DNA of 38,957 nucleotides from Firmicutes bacterium UBA5010 (GCA_002396645.1 DGYI01000026.1:6232-45188), one strand, 5' to 3'; counted from the first letter of the stretch, positions 24,689-33,469 are shown. Notes: a model not told the origin generated them from the letters alone. Made by a program: numbers and translations.

Positions 24689-25306
24689 TTATTCTTCCCA
24701 ATTCATTTCATCATCAGGAATCCCTAATTTTCTGCATTCACTGCGGACATGTTCTTTTTGACCTTCATTGCCTATCTCGTATTTTAATATTTTATTTTTA
24801 AATACTATAATTTTAGTGTTTTTTACTTTCAAGTCAATAAACCAGTTTCCGCCTTTTGAAGAGTTTGCTATGAGTGATTTTGATAACAAGTCCGGTAAAT
24901 TTTCATTATTTGAAGTAAAATACAGGACTGTCCAATATTTTGGAGTACTTTTAGTTTTCCATAATTCAACCTTATTTACGGATACATAATCAAGAACAGA
25001 TTCATCTTCAATACCTTCCTTTATTATTATACCTGTATATATGCTTTGTTCCTCGATCGATTTTGCTGTTGTACTGCATGAGTGATTTTCAATCATACTG
25101 TTAATTTCTAAATCATCTTTTAATAACACATCTGTAGATACTTTAAATAATTTACTTAATAAAAGTATCTTATCAATATCGGGCAGTGAGATATCCATTT
25201 CCCATTTTGATATTGCCTGTCTGCTGACATTGCAAAGTTCTGCTAATTGCTCCTGAGAGTATCCGCAATTTTTTCTTAAAAATTGAATTTTATCTGATAG
25301 CTTCAT
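24689..25306 (-). CDS. XRE-family regulator with unknown C-terminal domain
   Basis: This 205-residue protein has an N-terminal Cro/CI-type helix-turn-helix (about 1-65; YSQEQLAELCNVSRQAISKWE is the recognition region) of the Bacillota type that ends with STDVLL. After a ~25-residue linker, a ~110-residue alpha/beta domain follows that I do not recognise. It is strand-rich with WTVLYF and NTKIIVFKNKILKYEI, and ends in an acidic tail. This may be a ligand-binding or protein-binding domain. AGGAGG lies upstream of the ATG. A weak promoter (TTGTAG, 17 bp, TAATAT on the minus strand) precedes it. Confidence 0.85.
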   Translation of the reverse strand: MKLSDKIQFLRKNCGYSQEQLAELCNVSRQAISKWEMDISLPDIDKILLLSKLFKVSTDVLLKDDLEINSMIENHSCSTTAKSIEEQSIYTGIIIKEGIEDESVLDYVSVNKVELWKTKSTPKYWTVLYFTSNNENLPDLLSKSLIANSSKGGNWFIDLKVKNTKIIVFKNKILKYEIGNEGQKEHVRSECRKLGIPDDEMNWEE

Positions 25307-25399
25307 TTCTTCAACCTCCTTGAGCCTAATAATATTATTTTCTATTATTAAAGTCTACAACGCGCAGGTTTCTTTTCAGCAACTCGAAGTTGCATTTAG

Positions 25400-25933
25400 T
25401 TAAACTATAAATTTACCCATTTCAATACGAAATTCCTTGTTTTCAATATCAGTATTTGTATATGCAAATAAATCGAAGCCTATAACCGAATATCCACAGG
25501 ATTTATAGAATGATATTGCCTTATAGTTACATGATTGTGTTTCAAGAATAAGCATTCTTGCTTTTTCCTCAGATGCAACTGAGTATGCTTTTTCCATTAA
25601 TGCTTTTCCTATTCCCTTGCCGCGATAATCTTCTTCAACTGCGATATTTGAAATTCTCATTCTATTGTTCCACTGTTCATGACTTAATTCGAGATACCCC
25701 AATACTTTTCCGTTTTCTATCGCTCCGAAAAGCTTGGGATTTTCAAGCCAGTCTGATAAAAATATATCCTCAAACTGTTTTTCCCGCACCTTATTAAGGG
25801 ATTTTTTTGTAAGATGAAAGCCAAGTCCCTGTTCATTTTCTTTAATTTCAACATCATAAAAATATTCTGTTGTATATTTGTTAATCAGTTTTTTTCCTTT
25901 GTATATTTTCTCATCCAGCAATTCAATTTTCAT
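25400..25933 (-). CDS. GNAT acetyltransferase resembling streptothricin acetyltransferases
   Basis: This 177-residue GNAT protein has the acetyl-CoA binding loop in EEDYRGKGIGKALM (about 101-113). Its C-terminal half (LETQSCNYKAISFYKSCGY, then FDLFAYTN) resembles the SatA/Sat4 type that acetylates streptothricin. The N-terminal ~50 residues are less typical. The natural substrate cannot be told from the sequence. GGGAGC precedes the ATG, and the gap to the DHHW-type gene upstream in the transcript is 20 nt, so both are probably one operon. Confidence 0.85.
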   Translation of the reverse strand: MKIELLDEKIYKGKKLINKYTTEYFYDVEIKENEQGLGFHLTKKSLNKVREKQFEDIFLSDWLENPKLFGAIENGKVLGYLELSHEQWNNRMRISNIAVEEDYRGKGIGKALMEKAYSVASEEKARMLILETQSCNYKAISFYKSCGYSVIGFDLFAYTNTDIENKEFRIEMGKFIV

Positions 25934-25953
25934 AATAAGCTCCCGTATAATTT

Positions 25954-26940
25954 TTATTTTAGCATAGTGCTGTTGTTTATAATGCCTGAGCTGTACAAAA
26001 ATAGCACATCCTGATTGCCAAATTCAATAAAATCTTTAATCAATATATTTGCCATATACCTTGTATCTATTAGAGTTATTTTGCTGTATTCGCTCACTAA
26101 TAAGGGAGCCAGGCTGCTTGTATACGAATCTCTGAATATAACAAGCTCCTTATTATTCCCTGCCGACGGATTTGTTATTGTCAGAAAAGGGGTAGCTCCA
26201 GATAAAAATACATCATATGAAATATCAGTATTTAAGCGCTCTGTGTCATAAATTTTTGTGAAGCTTTTATTTTGATAATTATCTACAATCGCATTTAATA
26301 TATGGTTATTTGTCAGATAATTAAGCTCTTCGGAGGATTCTTTGCCGCCAATATATTTAGAATACATTCCATTTAAGCACTGATAGGATTTTTTTTCAAA
26401 CTGCGCAGCATCAATTTTAAATCCAAGTTTTTCGCCTATTCTGTTTGCAACATCAATTATATTTTCTTGCTTCCAATGGTTATCCGTCTTATAATAATCA
26501 TCCAAATCCAGCAAATCTTTTAATTCAATATATTCAATGCCATCAATGTTTTGATTAAGAATTTGCAGCATTTTATCATAGTCAAGCTGATCATAATCCG
26601 ACAATTTATCATAATAGCTTTTATCCGGAATTACAGCATAAAAAACTCTATTTTTGTCTGTCATATATGTCTTTTGCAGATTTTTCATATAATCGGCAGC
26701 TTTTAAAACAGATTTTTCATCAAGAGGATAAAGAGATTTGAAATAATTATGATTTACAGCATATATTCCTTCACTGTTCATTTCAAGATTTCCGTTTGAT
26801 TCATTGCTTGGGAAATTATCCTTTGATAAATTTCTACTAAATAAAATTATTAAGACTGATATTAAAATCAGTATAGTCGGTATAATCAATATTATTAATT
26901 TTTTATGTTTTTTCATTTGAATATTAAATCCTCTTTTCAT
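25954..26940 (-). CDS. DHHW/SGNH-like membrane-anchored protein
   Basis: This 328-residue protein has one N-terminal membrane span (about 14-34) and an extracellular SGNH-hydrolase-like domain of the DHHW/AlgX kind. The name-giving motif reads DNHW here (153-156, in YKTDNHW). The serine block is IFRDSYTSSL, with S272 as probable nucleophile. Relatives act in acetylation or modification of surface polymers, usually with an MBOAT acyltransferase; none is encoded nearby. The start is uncertain. ATG 26940 has little ribosome site, and an internal ATG at codon 9 has GAGG about 12 nt upstream. Confidence 0.8.
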   Translation of the reverse strand: MKRGFNIQMKKHKKLIILIIPTILILISVLIILFSRNLSKDNFPSNESNGNLEMNSEGIYAVNHNYFKSLYPLDEKSVLKAADYMKNLQKTYMTDKNRVFYAVIPDKSYYDKLSDYDQLDYDKMLQILNQNIDGIEYIELKDLLDLDDYYKTDNHWKQENIIDVANRIGEKLGFKIDAAQFEKKSYQCLNGMYSKYIGGKESSEELNYLTNNHILNAIVDNYQNKSFTKIYDTERLNTDISYDVFLSGATPFLTITNPSAGNNKELVIFRDSYTSSLAPLLVSEYSKITLIDTRYMANILIKDFIEFGNQDVLFLYSSGIINNSTMLK

Positions 26941-27010
26941 TTTTTAAGTCTTATCACTTAGACGAAAAAAAGAAAATTGCGTTCCGCTGAATTGCTTACA
27001 TTACTAAACA

Positions 27011-27634
27011 CTAAAATATGCCAAGCTCTTGTATAAAATTATATCCGAGCTTTAATCCGTAGTATATAAGAATTATTCCGCAAATAATATTTATATACTT
27101 CATAACTTTTTCATTAATTGCATTTTTAAATATACTGGCTATAGTTGCCAGTCCTAAAAACCAAGTTGCCGATGCCAGGCAGGCTCCGATAATAAAAAAT
27201 GTTGATAAGCTCGACTGCAATGAGGCTCTAAAGCCCCCGAACAAAAGAGTTCCATCAATTAATGCCTGCGGGTTTGCCCATGTTACAAGAAAGCATGTCA
27301 AAGCAACTTTTTTTATTGGCATATTTAAGTCAATGTTGTTATTCTGCATGTTCGGAGTAGAGCGTATAAGCGATATGCCTATCCAAATTACCGCAAGAGA
27401 ACCTATACCGTATATAATAGTTTTTAAAATCTCAAATCTGTCAATTATAGCTCCGATACCAAAAAAACATGCCAATGCTAAGGAAATATCAAACAAAATT
27501 GTTATAAGGGCTACTTGATAGACTCTTTTTTTACTTTGAGTTACCGCAGTATTTACAACATACAAATTCTGCATTCCGATTGGGGCAACATATGCTATGC
27601 CAACAGCGAATCCTTTTAATAAAATATTAAGCAT
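27011..27634 (-). CDS. LysE/ArgO-type amino acid exporter
   Basis: This 207-residue protein has about six membrane spans. LysE-family motifs are present: PIGMQNLYVVNTAV near the start (about 18-31) and the TWANPQALIDGTLLFGG stretch (about 119-135). LysE/ArgO members export basic amino acids such as lysine and arginine. The HAD phosphatase gene ends 7 nt upstream, so the two are co-transcribed. No LysG-type regulator is adjacent. Confidence 0.9.
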   Translation of the reverse strand: MLNILLKGFAVGIAYVAPIGMQNLYVVNTAVTQSKKRVYQVALITILFDISLALACFFGIGAIIDRFEILKTIIYGIGSLAVIWIGISLIRSTPNMQNNNIDLNMPIKKVALTCFLVTWANPQALIDGTLLFGGFRASLQSSLSTFFIIGACLASATWFLGLATIASIFKNAINEKVMKYINIICGIILIYYGLKLGYNFIQELGIF

Positions 27635-27641
27635 ATATATC

Positions 27642-28310
27642 TTATCCTTTTCTGATAAATTTTTCTAACATAGGAATCTTATCATTTCCGAATTTATCAA
27701 ATACGATATCCGCAAGCGATAAATCCTGATGATTTTTTCCCTCGTACAGATATCCTATGGCTTTGCATCCTGCAGACTTTGCAGCTCTTAATCCGTTAGT
27801 CGAATCCTCTATTACGAGACATTCCTCAGGATTTAAATCTAAAAGCTTTGCCGCCTTTAAGAAGATTTCGGGCTCAGGCTTTGTTTTTTCAACCATATTA
27901 CCGCTTACATAATCTTTAAAATACTTTTGGAGATTAAATTTTTCTATAACTGCAGCAATATTATCTGTAGAGGAAGAAGATGCTATAGTTAGTTTGTAGT
28001 TATTATCGTAAAAATATTCAAGCCATTCCAAGACACCGCTGCAAAGCTTAAGTTTTGGATTTTGAGTATATATTAAGCTTCCGCCGTCATCAAGCATCTT
28101 TAGTATTTTGTCTTCAGGTATAGCTGTGATATTATGCTTTTCAACCATTGCTCTTACTAAATATCTCGTTGCTGTTCCTCTGAAGCTGTCTAAAAATGCT
28201 GCATCAACATCGGGAGTCAGATTTCTGAAAAATTTATATCCGTATTCTATATATAAATCCTCGCTGTTTATAAGTACCCCGTCCATGTCAAAGATTATTC
28301 CTTTTATCAA
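27642..28310 (-). CDS. HAD-superfamily phosphatase, beta-phosphoglucomutase-like
   Basis: This 222-residue protein shows all HAD motifs: I, FDMDGVL (nucleophile D8, D10); II, IASSSS near residue 115; III, KPEPEIF; IV, VIEDSTNG. A helical cap lies between I and II, as in beta-phosphoglucomutase and related sugar-phosphate phosphatases. It starts at TTG 28310 with AGGAGG about 10 nt upstream. It leads the minus-strand group and is divergent from the second two-component system. Confidence 0.92.
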   Translation of the reverse strand: MIKGIIFDMDGVLINSEDLYIEYGYKFFRNLTPDVDAAFLDSFRGTATRYLVRAMVEKHNITAIPEDKILKMLDDGGSLIYTQNPKLKLCSGVLEWLEYFYDNNYKLTIASSSSTDNIAAVIEKFNLQKYFKDYVSGNMVEKTKPEPEIFLKAAKLLDLNPEECLVIEDSTNGLRAAKSAGCKAIGYLYEGKNHQDLSLADIVFDKFGNDKIPMLEKFIRKG

Positions 28311-28378
28311 TGTATATTGTCCTCCTTGTATTTTTGATGTATAATATATTGTGTACAGGTAAAAAATTTACACATATA

Positions 28379-28405
28379 CATAATATCGGCACATCCGATA
28401 TTATG
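28379..28405. promoter_or_regulatory. Perfect 11-bp inverted repeat between divergent genes
   Basis: CATAATATCGG (28379-28389) and its reverse complement (28395-28405) are separated by 5 bp. There is no T-run on either side, so a terminator is unlikely. It lies between the divergent HAD and response-regulator genes and could be an operator for one or both. Confidence 0.45.
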
Positions 28406-28437
28406 ATTATAGCAGTGCGCAAAGCAGTTTGTAAATA

Positions 28438-28475
28438 AATTAAGCGAGAATTAAGAAAAAAATTCTATAATTAAG
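28438..28475 (+). promoter_or_regulatory. Promoter with AATTAAG repeats ahead of the second two-component system
   Basis: AATTAAG begins at 28438 and 28449, 11 bp apart, and again at 28469. A perfect TATAAT lies at 28466-28471, with no -35 match where one is expected; the first two repeats cover that place. This is the picture of an OmpR-type autoregulated promoter. Confidence 0.55.
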
Positions 28476-28524
28476 CTATATATAAACAATCTAATTAAAA
28501 AAATTACCGAAAGGAAGTAATTAT

Positions 28525-29193
28525 ATGAGAGTTTTGATTGTTGAGGATGAGGTTAAAATAACTCAAGCATTGAAGTTTTTGTTTTCCAAGCAAAAAATAG
28601 ATGTTGATATTGCCAATGATGGTGAAGAAGGCATGCTGTTGTCTAAAAAAGATATATATGATGTAATTATATTGGATATAATGCTTCCGGGTATAAATGG
28701 CATTGAAATACTTAAAAATATTAGAAAATCGGGAAATAATACTCCAATTATTATGCTTACCGCTAAGGATGCTATAGATGATCGTGTATTCGGATTAGAA
28801 ACGGGTGCGGATGACTATTTGGTAAAGCCATTTGCCACAAAGGAACTGATAGCCAGAGTAAAGGCTTTGGCGAGGAGAAAAACAACAGATTTTATAGGTG
28901 AAGTATACGAGTTTGAAGATGTAAAATATGATGTGAAAAATTATATGCTTTATGTTAACAACACTGAGTATAAAGTTCCTTTAAAGGAAGCTATGCTTAT
29001 GGAAATGCTGATAAAAAAACCAAGACAGGTATTCACAAGAGAACAGATTATAGACAGAATATGGGGACTTGAATCAGATATACTTGAAAGCAATATTGAA
29101 ATATATGTTCATCATCTGAGAAGAAGACTGGAAAATACAAATGCTAAAATTGAAACAGTCCGCGGCGTAGGATATATGCTTAAAGAAAAATAA
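28525..29193 (+). CDS. OmpR-family response regulator (second system)
   Basis: This 222-residue regulator has a receiver domain with D51 as phospho-acceptor (ILDIMLPGINGIE), acidic residues at 8-9 and a conserved VKPFATKEL switch lysine, followed by a winged-helix domain ending VRGVGYMLKEK. AAAGGAAG precedes the ATG. The kinase gene starts 14 nt later. The repeats at 28438-28475 in front of it suggest autoregulation. Confidence 0.96.
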   Translation: MRVLIVEDEVKITQALKFLFSKQKIDVDIANDGEEGMLLSKKDIYDVIILDIMLPGINGIEILKNIRKSGNNTPIIMLTAKDAIDDRVFGLETGADDYLVKPFATKELIARVKALARRKTTDFIGEVYEFEDVKYDVKNYMLYVNNTEYKVPLKEAMLMEMLIKKPRQVFTREQIIDRIWGLESDILESNIEIYVHHLRRRLENTNAKIETVRGVGYMLKEK

Positions 29194-29207
29194 AAGGAAG
29201 ATAGACT

Positions 29208-30485
29208 ATGTTTAAACGACTTCATATTAAGCTAACCTTTTATATGGGGATTATATTAACTATATTTATGGTATTTATTACAACAGGGATTTTTTATTTT
29301 ACGAAATTCGTTTACGAAGATCAGACCTGTAAGCTCATGGCTAATGAGGCACTGAAAATTCAAATATATAACAGAGATCCTGTAAGCTTGGAAGAATTGT
29401 TCACAAGCAGAAATTTTTCAACATTGAAGAACAGAATTTTTTTATTTGGAAGTGAAAAATTAAGCTCTAATTATGTTTCCTACGATAAGTCCATGAATAT
29501 ATTGCATGTCAAAAGCGAAGATACACGACTTGCCGAATCAATTATAGATTTAGCTATTAAATCCCTGAATGAGAAAAAGGATAGCTTTGAAAAAAAGAAA
29601 ATTAACGGAGTGGGATACAGAATATATACAAAATACGTTAATAACGAAAACACTCCTAAAGTAATACAAGTTTATGAAGATACCTTAGGCGAAAATTATT
29701 TTTGGTCTTTTCTTAAGACTGTACTTTGGCTTATGGGTGTTATAGGGATTCTTGCGCTTTTAACTATAAGCTATGTTTTTACCGGAAAAGCTTTAAATCC
29801 GGTAAGAGAATCGTGGAAAAGGCAAAAAGAATTTATCGCCGATGCTTCTCACGAGTTAAGAACGCCTCTTACGGTTATCCAAACAAATCTTGATGTTATG
29901 ATGTCTGATACGGAAGGTACTATTGAAGAGAATGAAATTTGGCTAGATAACGCATATTCCGAGACCAGAGTAATGGCAAATATGATTGACCAGTTACTTA
30001 CTCTTGCGAAGGTTGACGCAAACGAGAGCAACCTTGATATAATTGAGCTGTCATTATCTGAGATTGTAGAAAATGTATCTGATAATATGAAAATTATGGC
30101 CATAAATAAAAACCTAAATATGATGACAGAAATTCAAGATAATGTTATAATAAAAGGCGATTATGATAAAATCAGAAGACTTGTAGTTATTTTACTTGAT
30201 AATGCGATAAAGTACACTCAAGAGGGTAGTGTAAGCATAAAGCTTTACACGGAAAAAAGACAAAAGGTTTTATCTGTTCAGGATACCGGAATCGGTATTT
30301 CAGATGAAGATAAAACAAGAATATTTGACAGATTTTATAGAAGTGATAAAGCAAGAAACAGAAAATTCGGCGGAACCGGTCTTGGTCTTAGTATAGCAAA
30401 ATGGATAGTTGAATCTCATAGAGCGTCTATAGATGTAGAAAGTAAAGTCGGAGAAGGAAGTACATTTACAGTTAAATTTATTTAG
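29208..30485 (+). CDS. Membrane sensor histidine kinase (second system)
   Basis: This 425-residue kinase has two membrane spans (about 9-31 and 163-186) around a ~130-residue outer sensor. A HAMP-like linker and a HisKA domain with H215 in DASHELRTPLTVI follow, then a HATPase domain with NAIKYT, DTGIGI and GTGLGLSI boxes. The layout resembles CusS/ArlS-type kinases. All catalytic boxes are intact. It ends 17 nt before the O-antigen-ligase-like gene, so the signal may relate to the cell surface. Confidence 0.95.
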   Translation: MFKRLHIKLTFYMGIILTIFMVFITTGIFYFTKFVYEDQTCKLMANEALKIQIYNRDPVSLEELFTSRNFSTLKNRIFLFGSEKLSSNYVSYDKSMNILHVKSEDTRLAESIIDLAIKSLNEKKDSFEKKKINGVGYRIYTKYVNNENTPKVIQVYEDTLGENYFWSFLKTVLWLMGVIGILALLTISYVFTGKALNPVRESWKRQKEFIADASHELRTPLTVIQTNLDVMMSDTEGTIEENEIWLDNAYSETRVMANMIDQLLTLAKVDANESNLDIIELSLSEIVENVSDNMKIMAINKNLNMMTEIQDNVIIKGDYDKIRRLVVILLDNAIKYTQEGSVSIKLYTEKRQKVLSVQDTGIGISDEDKTRIFDRFYRSDKARNRKFGGTGLGLSIAKWIVESHRASIDVESKVGEGSTFTVKFI

Positions 30486-30502
30486 GCTGGGGGCTGGATA
30501 GT

Positions 30503-31672
30503 TTGTGTAAAAAAAGATATAATACGATATTTATTTTAATAGTTCTTTCTGTTTTATTCGTACCGCTCGCATATGTTTATGTTATATTCCTGTTTTTAAA
30601 AGAGCTGATTGAAGGGCGATATGAAACAATAGAATATTTTAAGAGTAATAAGTATTTGGTTCTTATATCCGCAGCTTCTTTGATATCAATAATATGTTCA
30701 AAATATATACAAATATCATCATTCTTTGGAATGATGATATTTGTGTGTATTATAAGTATTTCTTATACAGCGGTCAATTATGACGGTATTGACAGAGAAA
30801 AGCTTTTGACAATCATATATATAACAGCCTTATTAACATATGCTATAGGTATTTTTCAGATGTTTGATCCCATGTATGTTATGCCTAAAAAATGGGTGGA
30901 TACAGAGGAATATGATTTAAAGAAACGTATGTTTTCAACGTTTTTCAATCCTAATGTATTTGGTTTTTATATAAATATTATTATCATAACGGTATCTGTG
31001 AATTTTGGCAGAATCAAAAATAAGAAGCTTGATATGATTGAAAAAATTGCATTTGTAGCTTCAATAGCATGTCTGTTTCTTACTTTTTCAAGAACGAGCT
31101 GGATATCATTAATTTTAGCATTTCTTGCTACAGGGATCTTGTTCGATAAAAAATATTTGGCGTATGCGGCTTTTATATTTATCTGTATATTCGGCACGGA
31201 TATGATTTTTGGCATAAATAGGGCAGATATAACAAAGCTTCCTTCAGACAGCTCCTTATCCTACAGAATTGAATTATGGAAAACAAGTTTAAGAATAATT
31301 AAGGATAATTTAATTACGGGTATAGGATTCGGAACATTTTTTAAATATACATCCTCATATAGCGATGTAATAACAAAATATATTGAGCATTGTCATAATA
31401 TATATTTACAGATATTTATGGAAACAGGAATTATTGGGTTTGCAACATTTTTATTGACATCTTGTTCAATGATTAAAAAAGTTTTAAAAGAATATTTTTC
31501 AGATAGAGAAAATAAATTCAGTATTATTATAATATTGATTTTCAGCATGACATTAATACACGGTGCGGTTGATTCAGTCGGCCTTACTCCGCAGATAATG
31601 ATGATACTTTCTTTATTTATAGGCTTTTCAACGGCTGAGTATAAGATGTACAGCCTGAAGTCAAAAGGCTAA
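30503..31672 (+). CDS. O-antigen ligase/polymerase-like membrane protein
   Basis: This 389-residue protein has ten or more hydrophobic segments. Wzy_C-type signatures are present: FNPNVFGFY, FSRTSWISL, RIELWKTS and an outer-loop block GIGFGTF, then HNIYLQIFMETGIIG. Family members join or polymerise surface polysaccharides on the outer face of the membrane. No glycosyltransferase or flippase genes are adjacent, so the acceptor is unknown. It starts at TTG 30503 with a G-rich but imperfect ribosome site, in the transcript of the preceding kinase. Confidence 0.87.
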   Translation: MCKKRYNTIFILIVLSVLFVPLAYVYVIFLFLKELIEGRYETIEYFKSNKYLVLISAASLISIICSKYIQISSFFGMMIFVCIISISYTAVNYDGIDREKLLTIIYITALLTYAIGIFQMFDPMYVMPKKWVDTEEYDLKKRMFSTFFNPNVFGFYINIIIITVSVNFGRIKNKKLDMIEKIAFVASIACLFLTFSRTSWISLILAFLATGILFDKKYLAYAAFIFICIFGTDMIFGINRADITKLPSDSSLSYRIELWKTSLRIIKDNLITGIGFGTFFKYTSSYSDVITKYIEHCHNIYLQIFMETGIIGFATFLLTSCSMIKKVLKEYFSDRENKFSIIIILIFSMTLIHGAVDSVGLTPQIMMILSLFIGFSTAEYKMYSLKSKG

Positions 31673-31680
31673 GTTTTGTA

Positions 31681-31709
31681 TTTACAACATAAGTTTGTGA
31701 TGATATAAT
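31681..31709 (+). promoter_or_regulatory. Promoter of the TPR-like/YitT pair
   Basis: TTTACA (31681-31686) and TATAAT (31704-31709) are 17 bp apart, with TG one base before the -10. Confidence 0.78.
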
Positions 31710-31743
31710 TCACTTAGCTTAATAATGGTTTGGAGGATTTCAA

Positions 31744-32409
31744 ATGGGTAAAATCATTCTAATTTTAGTACCCGTACTAATAGTATACTTTGTATATAAA
31801 TATAAGTCACTTACAAGAACAGTGGACAGGCTGAATAAAATATTATATTCAGACAAAAATCCGGATGGATATATTAAAGAATGCGACAAGTTATTGCAAA
31901 AAATACAGAGTAAAAGAGACAGAGATATAAATTTGCTTCAAAAATCGACAGGATTGTTTTATGCCGGAAGATTTGACGAGGTGAAGCATATATTGAACAA
32001 TGAATTAAAAAAAATTCCGGCAAATGGTCAGCATCTGTACTATCAAGCTTTAATCTTATCTATGCTTTTTGGCGGAGAAACAGAAGAAGGCCACAAGCTG
32101 ATTGAAGATGCAAGAGAGACTCTGATGGTATTTAAAAGAACTGAGGGAAACAGTAAAGGCATTGATTTTATATTTGCTGTTGATGATTTATATCAAGGTA
32201 AATATCAAGAGCGAAAAGAGTTTTTTATGGACCTCTGTGAAAATGGAAGAAATTATTACAGACAGGCTATGGCGAATTATTGTTTGGCGTTAATTTATAA
32301 AAACGAAAATAATATTGAAGGGATGAACAAATGCTTGCAGTCAGCAAAAGAATTGGGAGAAAATTCATTTGTTGAAAAGCTGGCTTTGAAAGAGTTGGAG
32401 CAAAACTAA
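31744..32409 (+). CDS. Membrane-anchored TPR-like helical protein
   Basis: This 221-residue protein has one N-terminal membrane span (about 4-19) and then mostly helix pairs. Segments such as STGLFYAGRFDEVKHILNN and MANYCLALIYKNENN have the spacing of tetratricopeptide repeats, though the match is loose. The helical part is probably cytoplasmic and a protein-binding platform. TTGGAGG lies upstream of the ATG. The YitT gene starts 3 nt after its stop, so the two are tightly coupled and may work together. Confidence 0.7.
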   Translation: MGKIILILVPVLIVYFVYKYKSLTRTVDRLNKILYSDKNPDGYIKECDKLLQKIQSKRDRDINLLQKSTGLFYAGRFDEVKHILNNELKKIPANGQHLYYQALILSMLFGGETEEGHKLIEDARETLMVFKRTEGNSKGIDFIFAVDDLYQGKYQERKEFFMDLCENGRNYYRQAMANYCLALIYKNENNIEGMNKCLQSAKELGENSFVEKLALKELEQN

Positions 32410-32412
32410 AAA

Positions 32413-33300
32413 ATGAAAAATCGGAAATTTAAACAAACATATAAGAGTTCATTAAAAAATTATATGATGCTGATTTTAGGATGTTTTATAACCGCCTTTG
32501 CGTCAAACTGTGTTTTGAAGCCAAGTGGGTTGAGTACAAGCGGAATCACAGGATTATCAATTGTGCTTGAGAGTATCACGGGAATTAATTATTCATACAT
32601 ATATTATATATTTACTATAATCATCCTTATCACAACATTTATTCTTATCGGCAGAACTGAGGTTATGAAAATAATAATGCTGTCTGTGCTTTATCCGACT
32701 TTTTTAGTTATTCTGCAAAGATTTAATATACAGATTATATTGGATGATACATTCTTGGTAGTAGTATTTTTTTCTGTATTGTATGGCTTGGGAGTAGGGA
32801 TAGTTCTGAGGTTAAATTATTCATACGGAGGAACAGATACTATATCCAAGATTATATATAAAAAATTTCTGCCATTCATAAATATAAGCTATATCATGCT
32901 TATACTGGATGGATTGATATTGGTGTTTACAGGATTTGTTCTGGGAATAAAGGTTGCTTTATACGGATTGATAATGCAATTTTTATTTACAAAAGTGGTT
33001 GACTACGTTATGTTCGGGTTTGGGGCAAAGCTTTATAAGCATGAGATAATAAGTGACAAATATCATGAAATAAGCGATTATATCATGATGAATCTAAAAA
33101 GAGGCGTAACCTTGATGACTGTAACAGGAGCTTACACTAAGGTTGAAAAAATCAAACTATGTTGTGTATGTTCACCTAAGGAGTCTGTAGACATCAGAAA
33201 ATATTTATCTAATGTTGATAAAAACGCATATGTAGAAGTTTTACCGATTATAGCGGTTTGGGGAACCGGTATAAGATTTAAAAAAATAGATGAAGAATAA
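32413..33300 (+). CDS. YitT family membrane protein (second copy)
   Basis: This 295-residue YitT protein has about five or six membrane spans followed by a DUF2179 domain (LKRGVTLMTVTGAY onward). It is clearly homologous to the one at 1303-2193 (shared LKPSGL..SGITGLSIV, YGGTDTISKIIYKK) but well diverged, so the two are old paralogues rather than a recent duplication. Its C-terminal domain ends in GTGIRFKKIDEE. The ATG has no good ribosome site of its own; it probably depends on translation of the gene 3 nt upstream. A terminator follows directly. Confidence 0.9.
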   Translation: MKNRKFKQTYKSSLKNYMMLILGCFITAFASNCVLKPSGLSTSGITGLSIVLESITGINYSYIYYIFTIIILITTFILIGRTEVMKIIMLSVLYPTFLVILQRFNIQIILDDTFLVVVFFSVLYGLGVGIVLRLNYSYGGTDTISKIIYKKFLPFINISYIMLILDGLILVFTGFVLGIKVALYGLIMQFLFTKVVDYVMFGFGAKLYKHEIISDKYHEISDYIMMNLKRGVTLMTVTGAYTKVEKIKLCCVCSPKESVDIRKYLSNVDKNAYVEVLPIIAVWGTGIRFKKIDEE

Positions 33301-33332
33301 AAAAACCTGCTTATATTAAGCGGGTTTTTATT
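33299..33332 (+). terminator. Terminator after the second YitT gene
   Basis: A stem of about 9-12 bp (around ACCTGCTTA and TAAGCGGGT, one G-U pair) with a 3-nt loop ends in TTTTTATTATT. Confidence 0.88.
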
Positions 33333-33469
33333 ATTATGAATAATTTTGTCGAAAAATGTCTTTTAAAAATGTTCAAATTTGCAGGAATTAGGAAATAAAA
33401 AGTAGAACTTTTTATAAATTTAATTTAAAATTTACAATAGAAATATTTTTATATTGGAGGATAAAAAGT

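Noticed and set aside
25378..25392. GCAACT/AGTTGC hairpin after the GNAT gene as terminator
   Set aside because: The stem is only 6 bp and no U-run follows on either strand.
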